Assembly: GCF_000737515.1 (NCBI RefSeq)
Contig: NZ_CP006587.1
Location: forward strand, 2,475,001-2,539,000
Reading direction: 5' to 3'
DNA length: 64,000 nt
Origin: Hymenobacter sp. APR13
Lineage (GTDB): Bacteria > Bacteroidota > Bacteroidia > Cytophagales > Hymenobacteraceae
Under the pieces are notes generated by a model. It was given only the letters and a program-made list of their open reading frames with translations, did not search any database and was not told the origin of the DNA. A program made the position numbers and the translations under genes. Below are positions 1 through 11,200 of the stretch, one piece after another (the stretch's first letter is position 1; the number at the start of each line of letters is the position of its first letter).

Positions 1-2
1 TA

Positions 3-536
3 ACCCGCTCCAACTCGTCCTACAATGTTATGATCCGGGGTGCCTCCAGTATCACTGGCAGCAGCCAGCCGCTCTATCTGCTTGACGGTATGCCGATTTC
101 TGATGCGGAAGGACTGATGGGTGTCGCCCCCGTCACGGTGGAGCGCATTGAAGTACTGAAAGGAGCCTCGGCGGCCATCTACGGTAGCCGGGGAGCAGGA
201 GGAGTTATTGCCGTATTCACCAAGCGCGGCAACTTCAACTACGACTACAGCAAGGAGCCTGCTGCCGGCGTGGCAGTGCGCCAGCTGCCAGCCTATCACC
301 GTGCCCGCGAATTCTACGCACCCCGCTACGAGCAGGCTTCGGCAGCCAACCGTCCCGACCCGCGGGCCACTACGCTCTATTGGCTGCCACGCTTGTCCGT
401 GCCGGCCTCGGGCACAGCGCGCTTCACCTTCTACACCGCCGACCAGGGGGGTACGTTCCGCGTCAGCGCCGAAGGAATCGGGGCCACCGGCCAGCCAGCG
501 CTGGGCAGCACCTCGCTCACCGTCTCGGCCCGATAA
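3..536 (+). CDS. TonB plug-domain protein, C-terminal part (5' end outside window)
   Basis: The reading frame is open from the first bases of the window, so the start lies upstream. The visible part holds the end of a TonB-dependent receptor plug domain: the MIRGASS block, the YLLDGMPI strand, the VERIEVLKG strand and the YGSRGAGGVIAVFTKRG block. After it there is no 22-strand barrel; about 80 residues follow and the protein stops. This suggests a large surface protein with a terminal plug domain (as in Bacteroidota proteins with MG2/carboxypeptidase-like repeats before a plug) and not a transport receptor. Seen: plug motifs and short tail. Inferred: outer-membrane location and interaction with the TonB system. 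The upstream architecture cannot be judged. Confidence 0.75.
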   Translation, partial: TRSNSSYNVMIRGASSITGSSQPLYLLDGMPISDAEGLMGVAPVTVERIEVLKGASAAIYGSRGAGGVIAVFTKRGNFNYDYSKEPAAGVAVRQLPAYHRAREFYAPRYEQASAANRPDPRATTLYWLPRLSVPASGTARFTFYTADQGGTFRVSAEGIGATGQPALGSTSLTVSAR

Positions 537-549
537 AAAGGCAGAAGCG

Positions 550-1032
550 TTATTTCCGGAATGGGTGCCCGTTCAGGGCCAGCCGCTCAGTTAGCTCTAC
601 AGCGCGCCGGGCCCGGGTTTCAGCCTGCCTGGCGCTGGCTACGTGGCGGGCCATGGCGCGGCGCATGCTGCCCGAGTGCCTAGCGAAGCTGGCTTCCGCT
701 TCGGGCCAGGCTTCCAGGGCTTCGGCCAGCTCGGCGGGCAGTTCCACGTAGTCGGGTTGCGGGTCGGGGGCGAGGGTGATGGTGAGGTGCTGGCCCAGCT
801 GGATGCCGGCGGCGCTGCACAGGTCTTTGCTGAACATCAGATAGCGGCCGCCGCCGGGTAGCGGGAGCAGCCCCAGCCGTACGGCGTGACCATTCACGGT
901 GCCCGTTACGCGCTTCGTGGCCTTGCCGCCCAGCACCTCCAGCACCAGTGGCGGTACTACCACTATCTGGGTGGGCATGAAGCTGGGGCCGCCGGGCTCC
1001 AGTTGCGCCTGAAAGGTGTGCGTCGGTTCCAT
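550..1032 (-). CDS. YdeI/OmdA-associated family protein (DUF1905-like N-terminus)
   Basis: A protein of 160 residues with an N-terminal DUF1905-like beta-barrel region (a FMPTQIVVVPPLVLEVLGG stretch, then GTVNGHAVRLGLLPLPGGG) and a C-terminal helical YdeI/OmdA region rich in Arg and Ala (ELAEALEAWPEAEASF). I chose the ATG at 1032 because translation from there begins with MEPTHTFQAQLE, the usual DUF1905 start; the frame is open further upstream but that extension looks unlike protein. It converges on the TonB-plug gene, only 13 bases from its stop. A second family member lies at 54573-55073. Function is not established; the family is usually listed as OmpD-associated or bacteriocin-protection-like. 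Confidence 0.75.
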   Translation of the reverse strand: MEPTHTFQAQLEPGGPSFMPTQIVVVPPLVLEVLGGKATKRVTGTVNGHAVRLGLLPLPGGGRYLMFSKDLCSAAGIQLGQHLTITLAPDPQPDYVELPAELAEALEAWPEAEASFARHSGSMRRAMARHVASARQAETRARRAVELTERLALNGHPFRK

Positions 1033-1194
1033 GCAGGCAAAATAGCTAGCGGAACGGTGCGAGCAGCAATGTGCTTTTAACCCTGCTAAGTACAACGGGC
1101 CGCCTAAAAAAATATCCGTACTGCGGAACTATTACCGCATATTCTGGCACAACTCTTGGGATTTGGAACGACACCTCTCTTATATCCTGTCTTT

Positions 1195-1794
1195 ATGCTG
1201 ATAAAACGCATCTTGGTTACGCTCCTTGCTTCCGCTACGCTCTTTACCGTTGCCTGCCACAAAGACCAAGACGACCAGCCTCAACCCGCCGCAACGGTGC
1301 AGGCGGCTACGCTCAACATGACGTTTCACTACGCCAGCCCCGACGAAACGCGCGGCATCAACCACCTCGCCGACAAACCCCGCGGCCAGCAGTTCGCCGA
1401 CCGGCTCGTGGTGACGTTCAGCAACAGCCAAACTAGCCCTACCGACCAGTTGGAATTCACGATTGCCAAAAGTCGCCAGAAGTCTGGCTTGGCCGGCACC
1501 TACGCGCTGGCCTCGCAGCCCGACCTCGGCGCGGGCGACGTGCAGGTCCGCTACCTGCGGCATACTCCCAGCAGTGCCGCCACCGAAAACCTGGCAACCG
1601 GCAACACGCACCGCCTCACGGGCTCCTTTATCATCAGCAGCTACGATGCAAACCGCCAGCTCATCAGCGGCAGCTACACCGTGGAAGCGGCCGACAGCAA
1701 AGACCCGTTCACGTTCCTGACCACTGGCGTCGATAACCGCCGCTCCGGCGATTTGCGCGTCTATGGCACCTTCACGGAGGTGCCGCTGCGGTAA
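1195..1794 (+). CDS. Putative secreted lipoprotein of unknown function
   Basis: 199 residues. The N-terminus MLIKRILVTLLASATLF followed by TVAC-HK is a lipoprotein signal peptide with the lipid-carrying Cys at residue 21. I prefer the ATG at 1195 over an in-frame start 13 codons upstream because it places the charged KR directly before the hydrophobic stretch. The mature part is rich in Thr, Ser and polar residues with beta-strand character and no family I recognise. It faces away from the YdeI-like gene and precedes maeB by about 170 bases. Likely anchored in the inner or outer membrane facing the periplasm or surface. Confidence 0.7.
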   Translation: MLIKRILVTLLASATLFTVACHKDQDDQPQPAATVQAATLNMTFHYASPDETRGINHLADKPRGQQFADRLVVTFSNSQTSPTDQLEFTIAKSRQKSGLAGTYALASQPDLGAGDVQVRYLRHTPSSAATENLATGNTHRLTGSFIISSYDANRQLISGSYTVEAADSKDPFTFLTTGVDNRRSGDLRVYGTFTEVPLR

Positions 1795-1968
1795 GCTCTC
1801 ATTCCGACTCAGGAGGAATCCGGGGAACAGGTGCGCAAACCGATTTACTTGGATTCCTGTCTGGCCGCAATAACAGACGAGTTGCCTAAACTTTGATTCC
1901 GGCGGATTTGGCCCCAACTTGCCTATGCTGCGGCCTCGGCGGCGGCGTTTCACCCTGGAATCCGACTC

Positions 1969-4248
1969 ATGCTCAAAATCAACAAGCAGGACGCCCTCGA
2001 CTACCATTCCCAAAGCCCCGCCGGCAAGATTGAGGTAGTGCCCACCAAGCCCGTCAGCACCCAGCTGGATTTGGCGCTGGCCTACTCGCCGGGCGTAGCC
2101 GAGCCCTGCCTGGCCATTGCCCAGAACCCCGACGACGTGTATAAATACACCGCCAAGGGCAACCTGGTGGCCGTTATCAGCAACGGCACGGCCGTGCTGG
2201 GCCTCGGCAACATCGGGCCGGCCGCCAGTAAGCCGGTGATGGAAGGCAAGGGCGTACTGTTCAAGAAATTTGCGGGCATCGACTGCTTCGACATCGAAAT
2301 CGACGCCACCGACCCCGACGAGTTCATCCGCATCGTGAAGGCCCTGGAGCCTACGTTCGGCGGTATTAACCTGGAGGACATCAAGGCCCCGGAGTGCTTC
2401 CGCATCGAGACCGAGCTGCGCGACAAGATGAACATCCCGCTCATGCACGACGATCAGCATGGCACGGCTATCATTTCGTCGGCGGCGCTGCTCAACGGCT
2501 TGGAGGTGGTAGGCAAGCGCATCGAGGACATCAAGCTGGTGGTGAGCGGCGCGGGTGCGGCGGCCATCAGCTGCCTGCGCCTGTACCTGGCGCTGGGCCT
2601 CCAACTGGAAAACGTGGTGGTGTTCGACAAGGACGGCGTCATCAACGCCAGCCGCACCGACCTGGCGCCGCTGCAGATGCACTTCGCCACCAGCCGCCCC
2701 GTCAGCACGCTGGCCGAGGCCATGGAAGGCGCCGACGTGTTCCTGGGCCTTTCGGCGGCCAACGTGCTGCCCGCCGAGCTGCTGCTGAAGATGGCTGACA
2801 ACCCCATCGTATTCGCGCTGGCCAACCCCACGCCCGAAATTGCCTACGAGCTGGCCCTGGCTACCCGCCCCGACCTGATTATGGCCACCGGCCGCTCTGA
2901 CCATCCCAACCAGGTAAATAACGTACTCGGCTTCCCCTATATTTTCCGGGGGGCGCTGGACGTGCGGGCCACCGAAATCAACGAGGCCATGAAGCTGGCC
3001 GCCGTGCGCGCCCTTTCCGACCTGGCCAAGGAGCCCGTGCCGGACATGGTAAACCGCGCCTACGGCGACAACACGCTGGCCTTCGGCCGCACCTACCTCA
3101 TTCCCAAGCCCCTCGACCCGCGCCTCATCACGACGGTGAGCCCGGCCGTGGCCCGCGCCGCCATGGAAAGCGGCTCGGCCCGCCGCAACATCGAGGACTG
3201 GACCGCCTATGAAGACGAGTTGCGCGGCCGCCTCGGCGTAAATCAGAAGCTGATGAACCGCATCACGTCGGCGGCCCGCGCCAACCCCAAGCGCGTGGTG
3301 TTTGCCGAAGCCGACAACTACAAGATCCTCAAAGCGGCCCAGATTCTGTTTGATGAGGGCATTGCGGTGCCCATCCTGCTCGGCAACCGCAAAAAGCTGG
3401 AAACCATTGCCCAAGCCAACAACTTGGACCTGCACGGCTGCCAGATCATTGATATTCTGGAGGAAGACGCCAAGCGTGAAGAGTACGCCAACCTGCTCTA
3501 CCAGAAGCGGCAGCGCCGCGGCATCACGCTCTACGAAGGCCGCCGCCTGCTGCGCGAGCGGAACTACTACGGCTCGATGATGTTGGAAACCGGCGAGGCA
3601 GATGCCTTCATCACCGGCCTCACCAAAGACTACGGCAAGAGTATTGTGCCCTCGCTGCAGGTGATTGGGGTGGAAGAAGGCGTGAAGCGCGTGGCCTCCA
3701 TGTACATCATCCAGCACAAGAAAGGCCCGTTCTTCTTCGCCGATACCACCGTCAACATCGACCCCACGGCCGAGGAAATGGTGGACATCATCGGCCTCAC
3801 GGCCGAGGCCGTACGCTTCTTCGACGCCGAGCCGCGGGTGGCCGTTATCAGCTACTCCAACTTCGGTTCCAACCCCGGCGAGCTGCCCGACAAGGCCCGC
3901 CGCGCCACCGAGCTGGCCAAAAAGCGCTACCCCGAGCTGATTCTGGACGGTGAGATGCAGGCCAACACGGCCCTCAACCCCGACCTGCTGCGCGAGCAGT
4001 ACCCGTTCTCGGAGCTGGCCGAAAAGGGCGGCGCCAACACGCTCATCTTCCCGAACGTGATTAGCGGCAACATTGCCTACAAAGTGCTCCAGGAAATCGG
4101 GGGTGCCGAGGTAATCGGGCCGGTGCTGATGGGCATGCGCAAGCCGGTGCACATTCTGCAGCTGGGTGCCTCCGTCCGCGAAATCGTGAACATGGCCTCC
4201 ATTGCCGTCGTCGACGCCCAGCAAAGCCAGACCAACCGCGGCTTGTAG
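1969..4248 (+). CDS. maeB: NADP-dependent malic enzyme with C-terminal phosphotransacetylase domain
   Basis: 759 residues, the usual length of MaeB-type fused malic enzymes. The malic domain carries YSPGVAEPC, the [16 protein letters not shown] block, the KPVMEGKG lysine region and the HDDQHGTAI metal/substrate motif near residue 160; a Rossmann NAD(P) domain with GAGAAA follows. From about residue 427 the protein continues as a phosphate acetyltransferase-like domain ([16 protein letters not shown], then [15 protein letters not shown] near the end), thought to act in allosteric control and not catalysis in this family. It decarboxylates malate to pyruvate and makes NADPH in the cytoplasm. 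A hairpin followed by Ts lies at 4314-4356. Confidence 0.96.
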   Translation: MLKINKQDALDYHSQSPAGKIEVVPTKPVSTQLDLALAYSPGVAEPCLAIAQNPDDVYKYTAKGNLVAVISNGTAVLGLGNIGPAASKPVMEGKGVLFKKFAGIDCFDIEIDATDPDEFIRIVKALEPTFGGINLEDIKAPECFRIETELRDKMNIPLMHDDQHGTAIISSAALLNGLEVVGKRIEDIKLVVSGAGAAAISCLRLYLALGLQLENVVVFDKDGVINASRTDLAPLQMHFATSRPVSTLAEAMEGADVFLGLSAANVLPAELLLKMADNPIVFALANPTPEIAYELALATRPDLIMATGRSDHPNQVNNVLGFPYIFRGALDVRATEINEAMKLAAVRALSDLAKEPVPDMVNRAYGDNTLAFGRTYLIPKPLDPRLITTVSPAVARAAMESGSARRNIEDWTAYEDELRGRLGVNQKLMNRITSAARANPKRVVFAEADNYKILKAAQILFDEGIAVPILLGNRKKLETIAQANNLDLHGCQIIDILEEDAKREEYANLLYQKRQRRGITLYEGRRLLRERNYYGSMMLETGEADAFITGLTKDYGKSIVPSLQVIGVEEGVKRVASMYIIQHKKGPFFFADTTVNIDPTAEEMVDIIGLTAEAVRFFDAEPRVAVISYSNFGSNPGELPDKARRATELAKKRYPELILDGEMQANTALNPDLLREQYPFSELAEKGGANTLIFPNVISGNIAYKVLQEIGGAEVIGPVLMGMRKPVHILQLGASVREIVNMASIAVVDAQQSQTNRGL

Positions 4249-4313
4249 CCGGGTTGTTGGCGTGCTGAAGCCAGATAAGTAAAAGAATAGCAACAGATTG
4301 CTTAAGGTCTGTA

Positions 4314-4356
4314 GAACGTCATGCTGAACTTGCCAGAGCGAGCCCGCATGACGTTC
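4314..4356 (+). terminator. Hairpin with T tail after maeB, related to the GTCATGCTGA repeat family
   Basis: An 11-base perfect inverted repeat (GAACGTCATGC with GCATGACGTTC) encloses a 21-base loop and is followed by TTTT. It fits an intrinsic terminator for maeB. Its ends match the outer arms of the larger palindrome at 33794-33903 and the half copy near 23153, so it looks like a shortened member of that repeat family used as a terminator. Confidence 0.6.
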
Positions 4357-4519
4357 TTTTGTCCTGCCGGGCTTCGCACTTGCCGCCAGTTTTCCGCCTT
4401 CCTGCAGGACGCCGCAACGCGTAATTTATTCCGCCAATAATGCCATCAGTTGCGGGATAGAAAACCCAGCTGCTGGTGTTGCCCTACCACCTAAGTTCCC
4501 CAGCTTCTACGCTCCACAT

Positions 4520-5125
4520 ATGATTGCCTACATCGAAGGAAAGCTCGCTTACAAAGACCACGCCCAAGCCATTCTCGACGTGAGCGGCATCGGCTACGAG
4601 GTGCGCATTTCGCTCAGCACGTTCAGCAAGCTGCCCGCCGAGGGCGACAAGGCCAAGCTCTACACCTTCCAGCACATCAAGGAAGACGCCCACACGCTCT
4701 ACGGCTTCCTCGACCCCAGCGAGAAAGCGCTGTTCATGCAGCTGATTTCGGTGTCGGGCATCGGGCCGGGCACGGGCATCGTGATGGTGAGCAGCATGAG
4801 CGTGGGCGAAATCCGCCAGGCCATCGTGAACGAGGACGTGCGCGCCATCCAGAGCATCAAAGGCGTGGGCCCCAAAACGGCGCAGCGCGTGATTCTGGAG
4901 CTGCGCGACAAGCTGCGCAAAGACGAGCTGCTGGCCAAAGCCGGAGTAGATACCGTACCGCTGGCCCGGGCACACAATACCAGCCGCAGTGAGGCGTTGT
5001 CGGCTTTAGTGACGCTGGGCTTTGCCCGCGCCGCCGCCGAGAAGAATCTTGACCAGATTCAGAAGCGCTATGGCAACGACCTGAGCGTGGAGGAATTGAT
5101 TAAGTTTGCTCTTAAGTCCAATTAA
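4520..5125 (+). CDS. ruvA: Holliday junction branch migration protein RuvA
   Basis: 201 residues. The N-terminal OB-fold begins MIAYIEGKL; two helix-hairpin-helix motifs follow, VSGIGPGTG near residue 75 and IKGVGPKTAQR near residue 110; the C-terminal RuvB-binding domain (SEALSALVTLGFARAAAEK) is complete. RuvA binds four-way junctions as a tetramer and loads the RuvB motor. It sits directly upstream of sprA, an arrangement I recall from many Bacteroidota genomes. Confidence 0.96.
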   Translation: MIAYIEGKLAYKDHAQAILDVSGIGYEVRISLSTFSKLPAEGDKAKLYTFQHIKEDAHTLYGFLDPSEKALFMQLISVSGIGPGTGIVMVSSMSVGEIRQAIVNEDVRAIQSIKGVGPKTAQRVILELRDKLRKDELLAKAGVDTVPLARAHNTSRSEALSALVTLGFARAAAEKNLDQIQKRYGNDLSVEELIKFALKSN

Positions 5126-5259
5126 GTATTGAGTAGTTAGTATGGAGTATGAAGTAGTGAGTGTAGAGTAGGGAATACAGAGTACGGAGCCTGGCTGTTG
5201 CCTGCTCTGCTTTCGCCAGCTACCCTTGCTTCATACTCTCTACTTGATACTCAATTCTT
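5124..5259. repeat. Imperfect inverted repeat between ruvA and sprA
   Basis: The left side contains ATTGAGTAGTTAGTATGGAG and TATGAAG, and the right side the matching CTTCATACTC, TACTTGATACTCAAT. The arms are about 30 bases with several mismatches, separated by about 75 bases. It overlaps the end of ruvA by two bases. The low-complexity GAGTA/TAGTA composition differs from the surrounding GC-rich DNA. It could act as an mRNA hairpin between ruvA and sprA. Confidence 0.55.
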
Positions 5260-5292
5260 AACGCCACCTGCATCCTTTTTTATTTGTAGCAC

Positions 5293-8200
5293 TTGAACTC
5301 CGGTAAGAAGTCCCTCACTGCCTCCGTTGCTGTTGTTTTCGCGTCGTTGCTGGGTGCTTGGTGGTCGCAGGCCGAAACTGCCGGGTCGGCCGCTTTTTCG
5401 CTGCGCCAGCTATGGGCGTGGCTCCCCGAAACCAGCGAGGCCCGGCCCTGGCTGATGCCCGGGCCCGATACGCCGCGCACGGCCCTGCCCGACACCAGCC
5501 GCTACCGTTCCAGCCGCCGGCCCCGCGTGGCGCCTTCCGACAGGGTGGGCACGCCGTTTTCGCCGCAGCGCCGCCGCTCGCCGCTGGTGCTGCCCCTGCC
5601 CGGCAACGTGCAGCAGGTCATCACGCCCGACGACAGCCTGCAGTATTTTGATGTGGAGGAGCGGATTGGGGAGGACGTGGACTTCCGCGACCCCAGCCGC
5701 CTTACCTTCAAGGAGTACTCGCGCTGGCAGCAACAACAGGCTGTACGAGACTACTTCCGAAATCGTTCGGCCGGGGGCGTCGTTGGCGACTCCGGCTCGG
5801 CCGCCTCGCGCCGCCTGATCCCCAAGATTTACCTCGGCCCCATGGCCGACCGTATCTTCGGTGGCTCCTACGTCGACATCCGGCCGGCCGGCGCAGTCAC
5901 TATCCGGATGGGGGCGCGCTTCAACCGCAACCAAAACCCCACGCTCACGCTCCGGCAGCAGCGCATCGGCGAGTTTCAGTTCGACCAGAACATGAACCTC
6001 AACCTGACGGGCCAGATCGGGGAGAAGGTGCGCCTGAACTTCAACTATGACACCAAGGCCGCCTTCGACTTCGAAAACAACATGAAGCTCGACTACACGG
6101 GCTTCGACACGGACATCATCCGGAAGGTAGACCTCGGCAACGTGAGTCTGCCGCTGAATAATTCGCTGATTGTGGGCGGGCAGAACCTGTTCGGGGTGAA
6201 AACCCAGCTGCAGTTCGGGCGCATGAGCGTGACGGCCGTGGCCAGCACTCTGCGCGGCCAGGCCGACGAGGTGCGCGTGCAGAACGGCGGCCAGAGCCGG
6301 CAGTTTGAGCTCAAGGCCAGCCAGTACGAGAAAGACCGGCACTTCTTCTTGAGCCAGTTCTTCCGCGACCGGTACAACCTGGCCCTGCGCAACCTGCCCA
6401 CCGTGCAGAGCGGCATCGAAATCCGCTACTTGGAAGTGTGGGTCACCAACGACAACCGCCAGAGCGACAACCTGCGCAACGTGGTGCCGCTCATGGACCT
6501 GGGCGAAGCCAGCCGCGTGTACCGCAGCCCGCTGCTGCTACCCGGCACCTTGCCCACCGTCGCCGCCAACAACACCAACAACCAGCTCCAGCAGCTGCTG
6601 CTGCCCAACGCCCAGGCCCGCGGCGAGTTGACCGTGGACAACTACCTGAGCGGCGGCAACGTGGCCGGCCAGCCGCTGGTGAAAAACGTGGACTTCGAGC
6701 ACGTGCGGGCCCGCAAGCTCGACCCGCGCGAGTACACCTTTAATGCTCAGCTGGGCTACCTGAGCCTCAACACCCAGCTGCTGCCCGAGCAGGTGCTGGG
6801 CGTCAGCTACGAGTACCTCTACAACGGCCGCACCTACAAAGTAGGGGAGGTGGTGAACGACTACGGCAACCGCAGCCAGGACGAAGTGGTGTTTCTGAAG
6901 ATGTTGAAGGCCACTAACCCCGCCGTGGGCCTAGCCGACCCCAGCCAGAACCCGCAGAACCTGAACCTGCTCACCCGGAACCTGCCCACCTGGGACCTGA
7001 TGATGAAGAACGTGTACCCGTTGAATGCCTCGCAGCTCAACCGGGACAACTTCCAGCTGCAGATTGTCTACAAGGACGACGTGACGGGTGTGGATTTGAT
7101 TTCGCTGAAGGAAGGCGCCCGCATCCAGAATCGCCCGCTGATTGAGGTGCTCAACCTCGACAACGTAAACCCCAACAACGACCAGAACGCCGACGGCAAC
7201 TTCGACTTCTTCCCCGGCATCACCATTGACCCGGAGCTGGGTAAGGTGATATTCCCGGTGGTGGAGCCCTTCGGTAGCTACCTGCGCAGCCAGTTTGATA
7301 CGCTGGGCGTGACGCCTGGCTCGGACCCCGCCAACGAGCGGCTGCTGGCCCGCAAGTACGTCTACGACGCCCTCTACAACCAGGTGCAGAGCGACGCCCA
7401 GCAGGTGACCGAGAAAGACAAGTTTGTGCTGCGCGGCCGGTTCCAGGCCACCGCCACCGACGAGATTACGCTGCCCGGTTTGGGCATTGCGGTGGGCTCG
7501 GTGCGGGTGCGCGCCGGCTCGGTGCTGCTGGAAGAAGGCCGCGACTACCAGGTGTTCTACGACCAGGCCAAGGTGAAAATCCTGAACCCGGCCTACCTCA
7601 ACTCGGCCAACGAGCTGCGGGTGGAGTTCGAGAAAAACGCACTGGTGCAGGTGCAGCCGCGCCGCCTGCTCGGGGCCCGCTTCGACTACCGCCTCAACCA
7701 GGACGTGAACTTCGGGGCCACGGTGCTGCACTTGCGCGAAAACCAGGCGCCGGGTATCAACCGCGTGAATATCGGCGACGAACCGGGCAACAACACCATC
7801 TACGGCTTCGACGTGAACATGCGCCGCGACTCGCGCGCCCTCACCAAGTACCTGGATATGCTGCCGTTCATCTCCACCAAGGAGCCGTCGTCGGTGGCCT
7901 TTAGTGGCGAGTTTGCGCAGTTGCTGCCGGGCAAGTCGCAGCTGGGCAACGGCGAAAACGGCGTGAGCTACCTCGACGACTTCGAGAATGCGCGCACGCC
8001 CTACACGCTGGGCGGCCTGAACTCGGCGGTGGCGTGGCGCCTGGGCTCCACGCCCCGCACCTTCCCCAACTTCGACGCCAACGACATCACCTCGGCTTAC
8101 CGCCGCGCCAAGCTGGCCTGGTACTCCATCGACCAGAGCTACTACACCGACGGGCCCAACGTGCCGGACAACATCGGCACGGCCGAGCTGGAAAACCACT

Positions 8201-11200
8201 ACACCCGCGGCATCCAGCGCAACGAAATCTTCCCGAACCGCGACCTGGGCACCACCGGCAACGGCTTCGAGTACTCGCTGGACATGGCCTACTACCCCTC
8301 GGAGCGCGGGCCCTACAACTACAACCCCGCCATCGGGGCCGACGGCAAAACGCTGCCGACTGCCCTAGCGCCGCAGACCTTCGGCGCCATTTCGCGCGAA
8401 ATCACCTTCGATACCGACTTCGACAACGCCAACGTGGAGTACCTGGAGTTCTGGCTGATGGATCCGTTCATTGCCGGCCGCCGGGGCGAAATCAACGACA
8501 GCGAGAATCCGCCCGTCAACAACACCACCGGCGGCCGTCTGGTCATCAACCTGGGCAACGTGAGCGAGGACGTGCTGCGCGACAACAACCAGTACGAGTT
8601 TGAGAACGGCCTGCCCACCGACGATGCTGGCCTGGCTACCGACGTGCGCCCGACGCCCTGGGGCCGCGTGACGCGCCAGCAATTCCTGACCGACGCCTTC
8701 AGCAACGCCCCCGGCGGCCGCGCCCGCCAGGACGTGGGCCTCGACGGCCTGACCGACACCGAGGAAACGGCTTTCTTCAACAAAGCCTACGCCGACCCCT
8801 CCGGCGACAACTTCCGCCACCACCTCGACCCGTTCTACGACCAGAACGACGTGAAGCTGCTGGGCCGCTACAAGCAGTACAACGGCCTAGAAGGCAACTC
8901 GCAGGAAAACAGCCAGCTCTCGTCCACGGCTTTCCCCGATAAGGAAGACCTGAACCGCGACAACGTCATCTCGGAAACGGAGCGCTACTACGAGTACCAG
9001 CTGGAGCTGGGCGCCAGACCCGGCGACATTGCCGTGGGCAACAACTACGTGGTGGACCGCATCACCAAGTCCGTCAACGGCGACCAGGTGAACTGGTACC
9101 AGTTCCGCATTCCGATCCGCCAGTACAGCGCCGTGCGCAGTGCCGATGGGCAGCCGTTCGGCTTCAAAAGCATCCGGTTTCTGCGCATGTACCTCACGGG
9201 CTGGCAGCAGCCCGTGGTGCTGCGCATGGTGCAGCCCCAGTTCATTGCCAACCAGTGGCGCCGCTACCTGCAGCCGATTTCGGAAACCAGCCAGCCCTGC
9301 CTGAACTGCGGCGACGCGGCCCGCTCGTTTAACATCAGCACCGTGAGCCTGGAGGAAAACGGTCCGGCCATAGATGGCGCGAAAGGTGCTATTCCGTACG
9401 TGCTGCCGCCCAACATTCAGCGCGACAAAGAGTACGGCTCCGGCACCGTGAACCGCCAGCAGAACGAGCAAAGCCTGCGCCTGTGCGTAGATCAGCTCCG
9501 CGACGGTTTCGGGCAGGCCGCCTACAAGAACATCAACCTGAGTTTGCTGCGCTACAAGCAGCTGCGCCTGTTCCTGCACGCCGAAAGCGAGGACGACAAC
9601 GTGCGCGACGGACAAGTCCAAGCTTTCGTGCGCCTCGGCACCGACTACAACCAAAACTATTACGAGTACCGCCTGCCGCTGCAAATTACGCCGCGCACCG
9701 CTACCACCCAGGCCGAAATCTGGCCCACGGCCAACGAAATCCAACTCTCACTGCAGACTTTCATTGATGTGAAGGCTGAGCGCAACCTTGCCGTAAACCA
9801 AGGCACGGCCAGCTACACCGGCCCCTACACCAAAACCTTCGCCAACGGCACCAGCATCACGGTGTATGGCAACCCCGACCTGAGCGCGGTGCAGGGCGCT
9901 ATGATTGGCCTGTTTAACCCCACCAACGACGGCAACACCAAGTCGTTCTGCCTCTGGGCCGATGAGTTCCGGGTGTTCGACTTCGACAAGCAGAACGGCT
10001 GGGCCGCTACCGCCCGCTTCAACACCAAGCTCGCCGACCTAGCCAACATCACGGCCACCGGCAGCTACACCTCGGTGGGCTTCGGCGGCCTGCAGGACAA
10101 GCTGCAGCAACGCTCCCTGGAAAGCATCACCCGCGGCGACGTGAATGCCACGGTGGCTGCCGACAAGCTGTTCCCCGAGAAGCTGGGCCTGCGGATTCCG
10201 GTGCTGGTGCAGGCCGGCAATGAAACCCGCGCCCCCGAGTACGACCCGCTCGACCCCGATACTCGCCTGGAGCAGTCGTTGAACAAATTCAGGAATCCCG
10301 ACAACTCCATTGATGCGGAGAAGCAGGCCGAGTACCGCAAGGAAGTCATCGACCAGACCACCAGCCGCAGCATCTCGGTGCTGAATGTGCGCAAGGAGCG
10401 CACCAACCCCGAGAAGAAGCCGATGCCTTACGACATCGAGAACTTCGCGGCCAGCTACTCCATCACGGAGCGCACCCACACCGACATCCGCACCGATCGG
10501 GACTACACCCGCACCTACACCGGCGCGCTGGCCTACCTCTACCAGCTCACGCCCAAAACCTACACCCCGCTGGCCAAGATCAAGGCCCTGGACAACCCCT
10601 ACCTGAAGATTTTCCAGGACGTGAACTTCACGCCGCTGCCTACCCGCTTCTCGTTCCGGGCAGATATTGACCGGCGCTACAACGAGCGGTTCCTGCAGCG
10701 CGTGCTGGAGCCGGGCCAGCTGCCCACCACCAACGGCATTCCGGGCGTGTTCCAGAAGTCGTTCTACTTCAACCGCATCTACGACCTGCAGTGGGCTCTC
10801 ACCAAGGCGCTGACCATCGACTACACCGCCAACAACCGGGCAGTGATTGACGAAGGCCAGGGCCGCACCATTGGCGACTCGCCGGAGGCCCAGGAGAACC
10901 GCCGGCAGCTGCGCGAAAACCTGTTCCGCCGCGGCGGCCGCACCACCAACTTCAACCAGACGGTGGCCCTGACCTACCGCCTGCCCCTCGACAAGTTCCC
11001 GCTCACCGACTGGCTGTCGGCGGATGCGCGCTACGCCGCCAACTACACCTGGCAGGCGGCCTCCACAGCGCTGCGGGCCCCGGCCCCGGTGCGGTTCCTG
11101 CCCAACGGCTCGCCCGACCCCACCGATACCACCACCGCCAAGCTCAACCTGGGCAACACCATCCAGAACAACGGCGAGCTGAGTGCCAACGGCAAGATTG

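Noticed and set aside
1180..4293. 1037-codon open frame antisense to maeB
   Set aside because: Codon-bias shadow in GC-rich DNA; composition rich in His, Gly, Val and Gln, no domain, and the sense strand encodes a clear malic enzyme.
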